From JAWLHA01 sp041690535 (GTDB taxonomy: Bacteria > Pseudomonadota > Gammaproteobacteria > Thiohalomonadales > Thiohalomonadaceae), in the NCBI GenBank assembly GCA_041690535.1, contig JAWLHA010000004.1:62001-126000 (forward strand): a stretch of 64,000 bases of DNA. Direction: 5' to 3'. Shown here in pieces: positions 30,295 to 39,553 of this stretch. The notes beneath the pieces were generated by a model. It worked only from the letters and a program-made list of their open reading frames with translations, had not been told where the DNA came from and did no database searches. The number at the start of each line of letters is the position of its first letter. The stretch's first letter is position 1. The translations under genes were made by a program, and so were the position numbers.

Positions 30295-31040
30295 TCTTCA
30301 GATCCCCCGTTAGTCGCTTCGCGCGTCCTCTGCACATGCTGCCGGAACAATTCCCGGCTGGCCAACGGCCGGTCACCGAGATAGAGTCGCAGCGCCGCGC
30401 GCATCAGACGCTTGCTTTCGGCGAGCGCCGCCCCATCGGGCAGTTGCCCCTGATGGAGCGCCAGTAGCGTACGTCCAGTCACATGGAGTCCGTCCGAATC
30501 GGCCCCGGCAGCCACAGGCCCGTTTTCGAGATGGTAGCAGTAGCGCTGCTCGGGACGGAGCGGTTCGCCCGTTGCCGCGTCTTCGGTCAACAGCAAGCCA
30601 TAGCCAAGCGCATCCAGCAGCTCCCGCTCAAACAGCCGAATGGACCACTCCCTGTGAGACAGCTGCAACTCCCCAACGCACCGCCCGTAGGCCGCGTATA
30701 GTTCCGGGTGCGCATCATGCCTGTGAAGCAAGCGCAACAGCAGCTCGTTCAGGTAAAACCCGCTCAGTAGCGCATCGCCAAAAAGCGGCCGGGGCCGCCC
30801 CCCCGGCTCCGCCCCCTGCAGGGTCCACAGCTCCCCTCTTCCAGCCCAGGAGAAAAGCAGGGGCTGGAACGGCTGAAGCATCCCTTGCAGGGTGCTGCGG
30901 GGACGTTGGGCCCCTCGGGCCACCAAACCGATGCGCCCGAAGTCGCGGGTAAACGCCTCTACAAGGAGACTGCTATCCCGATAGGGTCGGCGGTGCAGAA
31001 TGAAGCCGGGTTGCAGCGCGACACGGCCGTTGGACTGCAT
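30291..31040 (-). CDS. recO: DNA repair protein RecO
   Basis: RecO helps load RecA onto SSB-coated single-stranded DNA (RecFOR pathway). The 249 residues have an N-terminal OB-fold (about 8-85, with HRRPYRDSSLLVEAFTRDFG) and a helical C-terminal part. It follows era by 8 bp and overlaps pdxJ by 4 bp, the usual location for recO in gammaproteobacteria. Confidence 0.94.
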   Translation of the reverse strand: MQSNGRVALQPGFILHRRPYRDSSLLVEAFTRDFGRIGLVARGAQRPRSTLQGMLQPFQPLLFSWAGRGELWTLQGAEPGGRPRPLFGDALLSGFYLNELLLRLLHRHDAHPELYAAYGRCVGELQLSHREWSIRLFERELLDALGYGLLLTEDAATGEPLRPEQRYCYHLENGPVAAGADSDGLHVTGRTLLALHQGQLPDGAALAESKRLMRAALRLYLGDRPLASRELFRQHVQRTREATNGGSEE

Positions 31041-31048
31041 ATCAATGT

Positions 31049-31954
31049 TCAGAGATCGTCGCGATATCCGAGGCTGCCGAGAATCCGCTCGTTGTCAGAC
31101 CAGCCTTCCTTGACCTTCACCCAGAGTTGAAGGAATACCTTCTGCTCGAACATGCGTTCCATGTCTTCGCGGGCCTGTCGGCCCACCTCCTTCAACAGGT
31201 GCCCGCCCTTGCCGATCACGATGGCCTTCTGCGTGGCACGCTCGACCCAAATGAGGGCGGCGATCCGCAACATGCCCTCCTCCTCCCTGAACTGCTCGAT
31301 CTCCACTGTGAGTGCATAGGGGAGTTCCTGTCCAAGGGCACGCATCAACTTCTCCCGCACCAGTTCGGCCGCCATGAAACGCTCGGAGCGGTCTGTGACT
31401 TGATCTTCAGGGAAGATTGGCGGGGATTCCGGAAGATGGCGGCGCACCACATCCTCCAGGGAATCCAGATTGGTCTGTTTGAGGGCCGAGACCGGGAGCA
31501 CCTCCGCGAAATTCAGCTTCGCGCCGAGCTCCGCCAAGATGGGAAGCAGGCGCTCCTTCTCCTTGAAGCGATCCACCTTGTTGACGACCAGCACGACAGG
31601 CACCCTGTGTGCTTTCAATCGCTCCAGTACGCTTTCGTCCTCCTCGTGCCAACGCCCCGCCTCAACCACGAAGAGGATGACATCCACCTCGTCCAGCGTG
31701 CTGGCCGCCGTCCGGTTCATGTAGCGGTTCATAGCCGACTTGGCGTTGGAATGGAGCCCCGGGGTGTCCACGTACACGGCCTGATGGTCAGGCTCGCTCC
31801 GGATCCCGAGGATGCGGTGCCTCGTTGTCTGGGGTTTGTGCGAGGTGATACTGATCTTCTGCCCCAGCAGATGATTCATCAACGTGGACTTACCCACGTT
31901 CGGACGCCCCACGATGGCTACATAGCCACAACGGTATTCATTCATCTCATTCAT
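31049..31954 (-). CDS. era: GTPase Era
   Basis: Essential GTPase that binds 16S rRNA during 30S assembly. I start at ATG 31952-31954 (MNEMNEYRCGYVAIV), giving 301 residues; the frame is open 31 codons further upstream inside rnc. The G domain has GRPNVGKST near 14-22, DTPG near 62-65 and NKVD near 126-129. The C-terminal KH domain has IVIGKGGHLLKEVGRQAR. The start overlaps the rnc stop by 8 bp. A second in-frame ATG three codons later is also possible. Confidence 0.96.
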   Translation of the reverse strand: MNEMNEYRCGYVAIVGRPNVGKSTLMNHLLGQKISITSHKPQTTRHRILGIRSEPDHQAVYVDTPGLHSNAKSAMNRYMNRTAASTLDEVDVILFVVEAGRWHEEDESVLERLKAHRVPVVLVVNKVDRFKEKERLLPILAELGAKLNFAEVLPVSALKQTNLDSLEDVVRRHLPESPPIFPEDQVTDRSERFMAAELVREKLMRALGQELPYALTVEIEQFREEEGMLRIAALIWVERATQKAIVIGKGGHLLKEVGRQAREDMERMFEQKVFLQLWVKVKEGWSDNERILGSLGYRDDL

Positions 31955-32624
31955 GACCAAGTAACCTGAGAGCCTCTTGTGCAGCCTCTTGCTCTGCCTT
32001 GCGCCGGCTCGTACCACTGCCCTGAATGGCCGTGTCGAGCCCGGCAATACGGCAACTCACCACGAAGGTCTGGGCATGGGCTTCCCCAGCAATAGATAGG
32101 ACTTCATAAACCGGTAACGGTGACCGCCGGGACTGCAAATATTCCTGAAGTCGGGTCTTGGGGTCCTTGAGCGCAGCTTTGGCAGAGACCTTGTCCAGAC
32201 GTTTGCCCAGCAACTGGAGTACGAACCGGCGCGCCTGATCGATGCCTTGATCGAGGTAGACAGCACCGATGATGGCCTCCAGGGCATCCGCCAGGATCGA
32301 TTCCCGCCGATGTCCGCCACTCTTCAACTCGCCCGAGCCGAGCTGAAGGTAGTCCCCGAGGCAAAGCCCCCGTGCCACTTCAGCGAGGGTCTCCCCTTTT
32401 ACGAGGCTTGCCCGCAAGCGACTCAGGCGACCTTCATCGGCTTCGGGAAAACGGGCGTAAAGCTGCTCGGAAATAACAAAGCTGAGAATGGAGTCGCCCA
32501 GAAACTCAAGGCGTTCATTGTTCCTGCTGCCCACACTGCGGTGTGTCAGCGCAGTGACCAACAGGCTTGGATCCGAGAACTCAAGATCGAGCTCCCGGCG
32601 CAACTTCTCGACAGGCTGCCTCAA
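31947..32624 (-). CDS. rnc: Ribonuclease III
   Basis: Double-strand-specific RNase that processes rRNA and mRNA. The 225 residues have the catalytic signature ERLEFLGDSIL near 37-47 and a second acidic cluster with ADALEAIIGAVYLD near 110-123. A C-terminal double-stranded-RNA-binding domain starts at DPKTRLQEYLQ. The position between lepB and era is standard. Confidence 0.97.
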   Translation of the reverse strand: MRQPVEKLRRELDLEFSDPSLLVTALTHRSVGSRNNERLEFLGDSILSFVISEQLYARFPEADEGRLSRLRASLVKGETLAEVARGLCLGDYLQLGSGELKSGGHRRESILADALEAIIGAVYLDQGIDQARRFVLQLLGKRLDKVSAKAALKDPKTRLQEYLQSRRSPLPVYEVLSIAGEAHAQTFVVSCRIAGLDTAIQGSGTSRRKAEQEAAQEALRLLGHE

Positions 32625-32992
32625 CGTGCGCGGACCGTAACACTATCGTTGAAAGAGAGGACAAAATCGACGTTGAACAGAAACGGTCTGCGGACCTCGT
32701 ACTTCACATCAATGATGTAGTCGTCCCCCTCCCGGAGGATGGAAATGGCCTTGTTGTCAACACTGCTCACATTGTTTATGTCAAAACGTGCCTTAAGCTT
32801 GTTACGCAACTCCAAGGGCGTCTCGATGCTCCCCCCGTCAGCCAGGCTGTTCAAAGACGTCTTCACATTGAAGTTCTCGATATAAACGGGAAGCAGCTTG
32901 AGTACAACCATCGTCAAAAGGGCGATCAGACCCAGCACCAAGGCCAAACTGATCGCCGTCATCCCTTGTTGCCGTTTCATGCCTTTCATCAT
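32621..32992 (-). CDS. DUF4845 pilin-like small membrane protein
   Basis: A 123-residue protein with a basic N-terminus, the sequence QGMTAISLALVLGLIALLTMVVLKLLPVY (one transmembrane helix at about 11-35) and an outside domain. The layout recalls a type IV pilin-like N-terminus, though the usual GF(T/S)LIE is not complete. DUF4845 genes are commonly found between lepB and rnc, as here. It overlaps rnc by 4 bp. The function is unknown. Confidence 0.8.
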   Translation of the reverse strand: MMKGMKRQQGMTAISLALVLGLIALLTMVVLKLLPVYIENFNVKTSLNSLADGGSIETPLELRNKLKARFDINNVSSVDNKAISILREGDDYIIDVKYEVRRPFLFNVDFVLSFNDSVTVRAR

Positions 32993-33007
32993 CTTCCCTC
33001 GCGATTG

Positions 33008-33832
33008 TTAGCGAATGCTGGAACCGATTCGACTCCAATCAACCAAGCCATTCGCGTCAGAATCCCAGTTCATCCAGATAAAAAACGCCTTCCCTACGAG
33101 ATTCTGATCCGGCACGGTGCCCCAGAAGCGGCTGTCGCGACTGTTGTCCCGGTTGTCGCCCATAACGAAGTACTCCCCGGGCGGCACCGTGAAATCCACC
33201 TCCATGTCCGGACGGTTGGGCATGACCAGGATTGAGTGAGCCACACTCCCCAGCTCCTCCCTGCGCATGCTGGCGCCGGTCATCACCGCGCCCCCGCCAG
33301 TGCCCTGATAGGTTCCTTCCACATGCTGCTGAACCGCCTTGCCGTTGATGTACAGCGTCTTGTCTGTATAAACGATGTGGTCGCCGGGAACCCCTACCAC
33401 CCGTTTGATGTAGTCGACCGAAGGGTTTTCGGGGTAACGGAAGACCACGATGTCACCCCGCTCGGGCTCACCGATGCCAACAACCTTCTTGTCGAGTACC
33501 GGCAGGCGGATCCCGTAGGAAAACTTGTTCACCAGGATGAAGTCACCGACCAGCAGTGTGGGCATCATCGAGCCGGAGGGAATGCGAAAAGGCTCCACCA
33601 GAAACGAGCGAATCAACAGGACAATGAGGATCACCGGAAAGAAGGAGCGGGCATACTCCACCACCAGGGACTCTTTCGCCACTTGCTCCCTCACAGCCTC
33701 GGTGATGACCTGCCCACCCGCCTCGAGTTCGGCGACCCGCGCGCGACGCTTGGGCGCCCACAGGAGGGCATCCACCGCCCAAATCAGGCCGGTCACGAAG
33801 GTGGAGATAACAAGTAACGTTGGAAAATCCAT
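33008..33832 (-). CDS. lepB: Signal peptidase I
   Basis: Membrane protease that removes signal peptides on the periplasmic side. The 274-residue protein has N-terminal hydrophobic segments at about 3-22 and 62-80. The catalytic serine is in FRIPSGSMMPTL near 88-99 and the catalytic lysine in VDYIKRVVGVPGDH near 140-153. A GDNRDNSRDSRFWG motif lies near 222-235. It lies 11 bp downstream of lepA. Confidence 0.96.
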   Translation of the reverse strand: MDFPTLLVISTFVTGLIWAVDALLWAPKRRARVAELEAGGQVITEAVREQVAKESLVVEYARSFFPVILIVLLIRSFLVEPFRIPSGSMMPTLLVGDFILVNKFSYGIRLPVLDKKVVGIGEPERGDIVVFRYPENPSVDYIKRVVGVPGDHIVYTDKTLYINGKAVQQHVEGTYQGTGGGAVMTGASMRREELGSVAHSILVMPNRPDMEVDFTVPPGEYFVMGDNRDNSRDSRFWGTVPDQNLVGKAFFIWMNWDSDANGLVDWSRIGSSIR

Positions 33833-33843
33833 AAAATTCAGTC

Positions 33844-35652
33844 TCAGCCTTTATCCTTGCCCACGTGCAGCACGGCCAGGAACGCCTCCTGCGGCACCTC
33901 GACGCTACCCAGCTGTTTCATGCGCTTCTTACCGGCCTTCTGCTTCTCAAGCAGCTTTCTCTTGCGGCTTACGTCGCCGCCATAGCACTTCGCGGTCACA
34001 TTCTTGCGCAGCGCCTTGACATTGGTCCGTGCGATCACGTGGGCGCCGATGGCCGCCTGGATCGCCACATCGAACATCTGCCGAGGGATGAGCTCGCGCA
34101 TCTTCTCCGCCAGATCGCGCCCCCGGTACTGGGCCTGATCCCGGTGGACGATGATGGAGAGTGCATCCACCTTTTCCCCATTGATGAGAATGTCCAGCCT
34201 TACCAGATCCGCCGGCTCAAAACGGTTGAAATGATAGTCGAGGGAGGCATAGCCGCGGCTCACCGACTTGAGACGGTCGAAAAAGTCGAGCACAACTTCG
34301 CTCATCGGCAGTTCATAGCTCAGGGAAACCTGGCGCCCGGTATAATGCATCTTTTTCTGGACGCCCCGCTTCTCCACGCACAGGCTGATCACATTGCCCA
34401 GGTACTCCTGGGGAACAATGATGTTGGCCGTGATGATGGGCTCGCGGATCTCGTCGATGAGATTGATCGCCGGCAGTCGCGAGGGGTTGTCCACTTTCAG
34501 TGTTTCACCCTTGGTCGTATGAACCTCGTAGATCACGGTCGGAGCCGTCGTGATGAGATTCAGGTCGTACTCGCGTTCAAGGCGCTCCTGCACGATTTCC
34601 ATGTGCAACATGCCCAGGAAGCCGCAACGGAACCCAAACCCCAGCGCCTGCGAGGTCTCCGGCTCGTAATAGAGTGCCGCATCGTTGAGGCGCAGTTTGC
34701 CAAGGGCATCACGCAGGTCCTCGTACTCATCGGCGCTCACCGGGAAGAGCCCGGCGAACACCCGCGGCTGAACCTGCTGGAAACCGGGCAGCGGCTTCTC
34801 CGCGCCATGATCGGTATGGGTCAGGGTATCCCCCACAGGGGCCCCATCCACCTCTTTGATGCCTGCAATCAGGAAGCCCACCTCGCCGGCATGCAACGTT
34901 GGCGAATCCTGCATCTTCGGCGTGAAGATCCCGACCCTGTCCACCTGATAACTTCGTCCCGTGGACATGACGGTGATCTTCTGTTTCGGTTTGACCGTCC
35001 CCTGGACCACCCGGACCAGGGAGACCACTCCGAGATAATTGTCGAACCAGGAGTCGATGATGAGTGCCTGCAAGGGCGCCTCGCGATCGCCTTGCGGCGA
35101 AGGAATACGGGCCACCAACTCCTCAAGGAGCTGATCGATGCCTTGCCCGGTCTTGGCGCTGACCAGGCAGGCCCCGTGCGCCTCGATGCCGATAATGTCC
35201 TCGATCTCGTCGATGACCCGCTCCGGCTCGGATGCGGGCAAGTCGATCTTGTTGAGCACCGGCATAACCTCGAGCCCCAGATCGAGGGCGGTATAGCAGT
35301 TGGCGACAGACTGAGCCTCCACCCCTTGGGAGGCGTCCACCACCAGCAGCGCCCCTTCACACGCCTGAAGCGAGCGCGACACCTCATACGAGAAGTCCAC
35401 GTGGCCAGGGGTGTCGATGAAGTTCAGCAGGTACTCCTCGCCGTTCTGCGCCTTGTAGCGCAGAGAGACGCTCTGTGCCTTGATCGTAATCCCCCGCTCC
35501 CGCTCCAGGTCCATGGAATCGAGCACCTGTTCGGCCATTTCCCGATCAGTGAGCCCGCCGCAGGTCTGGATAAACCGGTCGGCCAGTGTGGACTTGCCAT
35601 GGTCGATATGGGCGATGATGGAGAAATTGCGTATGTGCTTCAGGTCGATCAC
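33844..35652 (-). CDS. lepA: Elongation factor 4 (LepA)
   Basis: Ribosome-associated GTPase. I choose a GTG start at 35650-35652 (VIDLKHIRNFSIIAHIDHGKST), because LepA proteins begin a few residues before NFSIIAHIDHGKST. This gives 602 residues, close to the family's ~600. A TTG four codons upstream (35662-35664) is an alternative, and no strong ribosome site decides between them. G-domain motifs (AHIDHGKST, DTPGH, NKID) are intact. The C-terminal LepA-specific domain ends with the RKRKLLEKQKAGKKRMK region. Confidence 0.95.
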   Translation of the reverse strand: MIDLKHIRNFSIIAHIDHGKSTLADRFIQTCGGLTDREMAEQVLDSMDLERERGITIKAQSVSLRYKAQNGEEYLLNFIDTPGHVDFSYEVSRSLQACEGALLVVDASQGVEAQSVANCYTALDLGLEVMPVLNKIDLPASEPERVIDEIEDIIGIEAHGACLVSAKTGQGIDQLLEELVARIPSPQGDREAPLQALIIDSWFDNYLGVVSLVRVVQGTVKPKQKITVMSTGRSYQVDRVGIFTPKMQDSPTLHAGEVGFLIAGIKEVDGAPVGDTLTHTDHGAEKPLPGFQQVQPRVFAGLFPVSADEYEDLRDALGKLRLNDAALYYEPETSQALGFGFRCGFLGMLHMEIVQERLEREYDLNLITTAPTVIYEVHTTKGETLKVDNPSRLPAINLIDEIREPIITANIIVPQEYLGNVISLCVEKRGVQKKMHYTGRQVSLSYELPMSEVVLDFFDRLKSVSRGYASLDYHFNRFEPADLVRLDILINGEKVDALSIIVHRDQAQYRGRDLAEKMRELIPRQMFDVAIQAAIGAHVIARTNVKALRKNVTAKCYGGDVSRKRKLLEKQKAGKKRMKQLGSVEVPQEAFLAVLHVGKDKG

Positions 35653-35788
35653 GTGGCTGTTCAATCCGGGACGTCGCGTGTGAGAACTATATGTTAGGAG
35701 CCGATGCCCCCAACTTCCGTCGATTTCGTCGCAAAGACGCCCATGCGGACCTCGGTCCGGCATGGGCGGAGGGGAATCTTACCGAAAA

Positions 35789-36028
35789 TCAGAGGGCTGC
35801 GAAATAGCGCTGGAGGGCGTCCGGGTCGAGGAAGTAGTGACAGATCTCCCCCCTCTCTCCCATGAGCACCGGGACCTTCTCCCCAAAAAGGCACTCGAGC
35901 TCTTCAGAGGCGTCCACGTCCTCCACTACCGTTTCGAAGCCGTAGCGCGACTGATAGTTCAAGAGCTCCCCCTGCATTTCTTCGCAGAGGGAGCAGTACT
36001 CACGGACGTAAAGGGTGAGGGTGGTCAC
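35789..36028 (-). CDS. Glutaredoxin-like small thiol protein
   Basis: A 79-residue thioredoxin-fold protein with a CxxC site (YCSLCEEM, cysteines at 12 and 15) and the cis-proline region KVPVLM near 51-56. It resembles the DUF836/glutaredoxin-like group, presumed redox proteins of unknown target. It overlaps degP by 4 bp and lies upstream of lepA, so it is probably part of the rpoE-degP operon. Confidence 0.8.
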   Translation of the reverse strand: MTTLTLYVREYCSLCEEMQGELLNYQSRYGFETVVEDVDASEELECLFGEKVPVLMGERGEICHYFLDPDALQRYFAAL

Positions 36029-37464
36029 TCTTCCGGGGTCCGCAGCGCCAGGAAAATGGGACCACTGCGCCGCTGCACCAGCACGGGAACGGAGCGTCCC
36101 TTGGGAAGCTTGTCCACCACATCCCGGAACTGGGAAGCACTCTCCACATTGACGTTGTTCAATTTGACAATCACGTCACCGCGCCGGATTCCGGCCTCGG
36201 CAGCCGGGCCCGGGCTCACTTCGGTCACCACCAATCCTCTATCCACCTCCAACTGCTTGCGCTGCTCGGCCGACAGCTCGGTCACGGCAATCCCCAGCCG
36301 GTTGTCGCTGGCCCGGCTCGGCCGCTGCGGGGCCTGTGCCAGCTCCTCCTCGGTGGGCAGTTCCGCGATGGGGACCTTCACCATGCGGGTCTTCCCCTCC
36401 CTCAGGAGTTTCACCCGTGCATCCGTTCCAATGGCTGTACGCCCCACCATTGGCGGCAGATCGGACGAGTAGACGATATCCCGACCGTTGAACTCAAGGA
36501 TCACGTCACCCACTTCAATGCCGGCCTTGGAGGCGGGGGAGTTCTCGAGAACCTTGGCCACCAAGGCACCCATGGGCTTCTTCATCCCGAAGGACTCGGC
36601 CAACTCGCGGGTCACATCCTGGATCAACACCCCCAGCCAACCCCTGGTCACGTAGCCCCGGTCCTTGATCTGGCTGACCACCTCCATTGCCACATCAATG
36701 GGAATGGCAAAGGAGAGCCCCATGTACCCCCCGGTGCGGCTGAAAATCTGTGAATTGATCCCAATCACCTCGCCATCCAGGTTGAACAACGGGCCTCCGG
36801 AATTACCCGGATTGATGGCCACGTCAGTCTGAATGAAAGGCACATAGCTCTCGCTGGGCAGGCTCCGCCCGACGGCACTCACCACCCCCACAGAGACGGA
36901 GTGGTCGAAACCGAAGGGTGAACCGATGGCCATCACCCACTCCCCTACCTTGATTTCGGAACTCCGCCCCAGCTTGGTCACGGGCAGGTCCTTGGCCTCG
37001 ACCTTCAGCAGGGCAATGTCGCTGCGCTTGTCCGCGCCGACAAGCTCAGCCCTCAATTCACGCCGATCATTCAGCTTGACCAGGATCTCATCGGCATTTT
37101 CCACCACGTGGTTATTGGTGAGAATGTGGCCCTCGCCATCGATGATGAAACCGGATCCCAGGGAACGGCTATCGAACTGTTCCGGTGCTCCGTGCCCACC
37201 CTCCGGCGGATCACCGAAGAAACGCTTGAACAGGTCCCCCCAGGGACTACCTTCCGGGAATTCAGGGACATCGAACCCATGGGGCAGGCTGCGCCCGGCG
37301 CTTTTCTTTTGGGTCGTGCTGATGTTGACGACGGTCGGGCCGTTCTTTTCCGCCAATTGCGTGAATTCGGGAAGCTCGCGGGCAACCGCCCCTTCACATG
37401 CAAGAAATCCAAGTACGACAGGCATGGCGATCCACCGCCCGGCCCAGGCCTTCACTCCTTTCAT
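36025..37464 (-). CDS. degP: Periplasmic serine protease DegP/MucD
   Basis: Envelope-stress protease and chaperone. The 479 residues begin with a signal peptide (about 1-28). The trypsin-like domain has histidine in ILTNNHVVENAD, aspartate in RSDIALLK and serine in NPGNSGGPL, near 118, 148 and 221. Two PDZ domains follow (about 270-365 and 385-475). The position after rseC in the rpoE locus matches mucD of Pseudomonas, where it limits sigma-E activation. Confidence 0.95.
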   Translation of the reverse strand: MKGVKAWAGRWIAMPVVLGFLACEGAVARELPEFTQLAEKNGPTVVNISTTQKKSAGRSLPHGFDVPEFPEGSPWGDLFKRFFGDPPEGGHGAPEQFDSRSLGSGFIIDGEGHILTNNHVVENADEILVKLNDRRELRAELVGADKRSDIALLKVEAKDLPVTKLGRSSEIKVGEWVMAIGSPFGFDHSVSVGVVSAVGRSLPSESYVPFIQTDVAINPGNSGGPLFNLDGEVIGINSQIFSRTGGYMGLSFAIPIDVAMEVVSQIKDRGYVTRGWLGVLIQDVTRELAESFGMKKPMGALVAKVLENSPASKAGIEVGDVILEFNGRDIVYSSDLPPMVGRTAIGTDARVKLLREGKTRMVKVPIAELPTEEELAQAPQRPSRASDNRLGIAVTELSAEQRKQLEVDRGLVVTEVSPGPAAEAGIRRGDVIVKLNNVNVESASQFRDVVDKLPKGRSVPVLVQRRSGPIFLALRTPEE

Positions 37465-37476
37465 AGATGCTCCCGC

Positions 37477-37971
37477 TTATCGATCCAAAGGTCTTGTGTC
37501 AAGCTTTATGGTTATGAAGTCGTCCGTAGGCATAAGGCGCCGCAGGGTAACGGGTTGGTAGCGACTGTCCGTCGCCGCCCACCGGTTGAAGCGCCTCAGC
37601 CAAGCCAGGGCGAGCACGAAGCCTGCCGCGGCGAGAACGAAAGCACCCACTTCGGTCGAAATGCCCCAGAGGGGCCCAAGGGCCTCCCCCACCAAACCGC
37701 CTGCCAACATCGCGATGAGGGGGACAATGTACACAGCCACAGAGCCTCGCAGCAAGGCCCCCTCCTGAATGCCCAGGACGACCAGCTCGCCCTCGCGGGC
37801 CTCGATGCTGTTCAGGACGCGGATGGTCTGGCTGCGTCTGCCCAGTACCTTGGAGAGCGCACCGGTGCCGCATCCCTTGGCCGCGCAGCTTCCGCAACTG
37901 CTCTGCCGCTCGGTCTCGACCCAGGCGTACTCCCCTTCACATGCGACGACGCGCCCTGTCTGTTCAATCAT
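37477..37971 (-). CDS. rseC: RseC/MucC family sigma-E regulator
   Basis: Inner-membrane protein of the sigma-E regulatory locus, 164 residues. The N-terminal cysteine cluster SSCGSCAAKGCGTG (about 24-37) typifies the family. Two transmembrane helices (about 76-96 and 103-124) follow. In relatives it positively affects sigma-E activity and may act in redox sensing. It lies between rseB and degP. Confidence 0.93.
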   Translation of the reverse strand: MIEQTGRVVACEGEYAWVETERQSSCGSCAAKGCGTGALSKVLGRRSQTIRVLNSIEAREGELVVLGIQEGALLRGSVAVYIVPLIAMLAGGLVGEALGPLWGISTEVGAFVLAAAGFVLALAWLRRFNRWAATDSRYQPVTLRRLMPTDDFITIKLDTRPLDR

Positions 37972-37989
37972 TCTCTCGCCAGTCCCCGA

Positions 37990-38973
37990 TCACCGTTCAT
38001 TGCGCCGCAGTGAATCGCCAATCAGCTTTACAGTCTGCGCGGGGACTTCCCCGATCACGGTCACCCGGTGACCATCCACGAGACGCCCATAGGCGTTCAC
38101 GGCACCCACCCGCGTTTGCCCCAACTCACCTTCAGCCAGGTCCTGAAGGCGCTCGATGAACACCGACACCGAAGCGAGTCCATCGGAGTAGATGTGGTGC
38201 TCCACGGGCTGCCGGTTGGGCAGCCGGTGCCGCCCCCGTGTCTCCGGCTGGAAACCGGCTGGAAGTTCCTCCACCTGCCAGCGCCCGAAATCGGAAGATG
38301 AGATCTCGAGCTCGGCGGGTTCGTAACGGACGAAGTTGCTGCCGCCGTTCTCCGGCTCGAGCAGGGTCGGTTCCACACTCTCCAGCTCGGACAGGGCGGT
38401 GAACACCAGTTGTTCCACCACGTTGCTGCGCTCGGTCAACTCGGAGCGCAGCAACAGGCCCGTCCGGATATCGACCCATATGTTGTGACCATACCGGTAG
38501 CCGTCCCGCGGCTCAATGACAATCTTCCGGGCCGCCCGGCCGGCAATCCGGTCGCCCCCCGCGAGTCCCACCGAATATTGCTGCTCCAACGCCTCCAGGC
38601 GCGTGGGGAGCGCAATCGGCAACGGGCGCACCGCACCGCTTTTTTCCACCCGTACGGACTGCTCGTCCGGGAAGATGCAGGTGACCTGATCGTTGTCGCG
38701 GATGACCTCCCGCGAAGGGCCGTTCAGTGAAACAAGGCGCTCGCGCTCCCCCTCCGGGGTGGCTGCGTGAATAATGCGCATGGTCTGCAAGTGACCGTCA
38801 TGCACGTAGATGAAGGTGCCTTCGTAATTGAGCCTGTGGGCGGCAACGGCCATCCGCTCCAGCAGTTGCCTCGCCTCATTGCCACCCTCACTGGCAGGCG
38901 CGGCGGCAACATGAAACGCCAGCAGCCCGGCCACGAGCAGGTGCTTCAACGACCGTTCAGCGTCCAGGCTCAT
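37990..38973 (-). CDS. rseB: RseB/MucB periplasmic sigma-E regulator
   Basis: Periplasmic protein that binds RseA and protects it from cleavage, releasing it when lipopolysaccharide intermediates accumulate. The 327-residue precursor has a signal peptide (about 1-26). A LolA-like N-terminal domain (about 30-205) and a smaller C-terminal domain end in SDGLASVSVFIE and VTVIGEVPAQTVKLIGDSL. Its start overlaps rseA by 17 bp. Confidence 0.95.
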   Translation of the reverse strand: MSLDAERSLKHLLVAGLLAFHVAAAPASEGGNEARQLLERMAVAAHRLNYEGTFIYVHDGHLQTMRIIHAATPEGERERLVSLNGPSREVIRDNDQVTCIFPDEQSVRVEKSGAVRPLPIALPTRLEALEQQYSVGLAGGDRIAGRAARKIVIEPRDGYRYGHNIWVDIRTGLLLRSELTERSNVVEQLVFTALSELESVEPTLLEPENGGSNFVRYEPAELEISSSDFGRWQVEELPAGFQPETRGRHRLPNRQPVEHHIYSDGLASVSVFIERLQDLAEGELGQTRVGAVNAYGRLVDGHRVTVIGEVPAQTVKLIGDSLRRNER

Positions 38974-39493
38974 GGCTCACGATTCGTACGTAGGGCAACA
39001 TACCTGACATCCCCGACGTGGAGGAGAATTCGTTGTGGCGGACGATATAGGGGCTGAGCCGCTGCCCCTCGGCCGTCCGCGCCACATGCGGCACGGATGG
39101 CGTGAGGGCGGGAGCGGGTTCGGCCGCAGCGGTGGTCGGCGGCTGTTCGGTGGGAGACTCGTTGAGCCCTTGCACGGTGAGTATGGCCACTGCGGTCACC
39201 GAGGCGGCAATGGCGAACCCGGCCGCCTGCCTCAGGATGCCGGAAGGCAGGCGCCAGCGCACGGTCGGGACGGCCAGGGGCGGCTCATCCACCAGGGCGG
39301 TGCGCACACGTTCGGCAAAGGCCATGGAGACCTTCCGGTGCAGATTGTTGTGCAGCGCCTCGTGAATGAGCTGATACCGGGACAAGCGGTCCCGCAGTTC
39401 GCCCGAATGGCACAACCGCGAGAGCGCCTCGTCGAGCTCTCTCGCCCGCAACTCCCCGTCCAGTAGGGCGGAAATCTGTTCGTCGTGGCTCAT
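38957..39493 (-). CDS. rseA: Anti-sigma-E factor RseA/MucA
   Basis: Inner-membrane anti-sigma factor. The N-terminal cytoplasmic domain (MSHDEQISALLDGEL, about 1-80) binds sigma-E. One transmembrane helix lies at about 90-110 (AAGFAIAASVTAVAILTV). The periplasmic part, which ends at 178, is expected to be cut by DegS-type proteases under envelope stress. It follows rpoE by 60 bp. Confidence 0.94.
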   Translation of the reverse strand: MSHDEQISALLDGELRARELDEALSRLCHSGELRDRLSRYQLIHEALHNNLHRKVSMAFAERVRTALVDEPPLAVPTVRWRLPSGILRQAAGFAIAASVTAVAILTVQGLNESPTEQPPTTAAAEPAPALTPSVPHVARTAEGQRLSPYIVRHNEFSSTSGMSGMLPYVRIVSHEPGR

Positions 39494-39553
39494 AAGATCC
39501 CCATGTTTGCGGCTGCATCCGTGGCCTAATTGGTATTGACATTCAAGGGCGCA

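Noticed and set aside
30945..30960. GGGTAAACGC inside recO resembling the element end
   Set aside because: Only ten matching bases in coding sequence, without the inner repeats or a second end.
33865..35697. 610-codon plus-strand frame opposite lepA
   Set aside because: Antisense shadow of a complete LepA.
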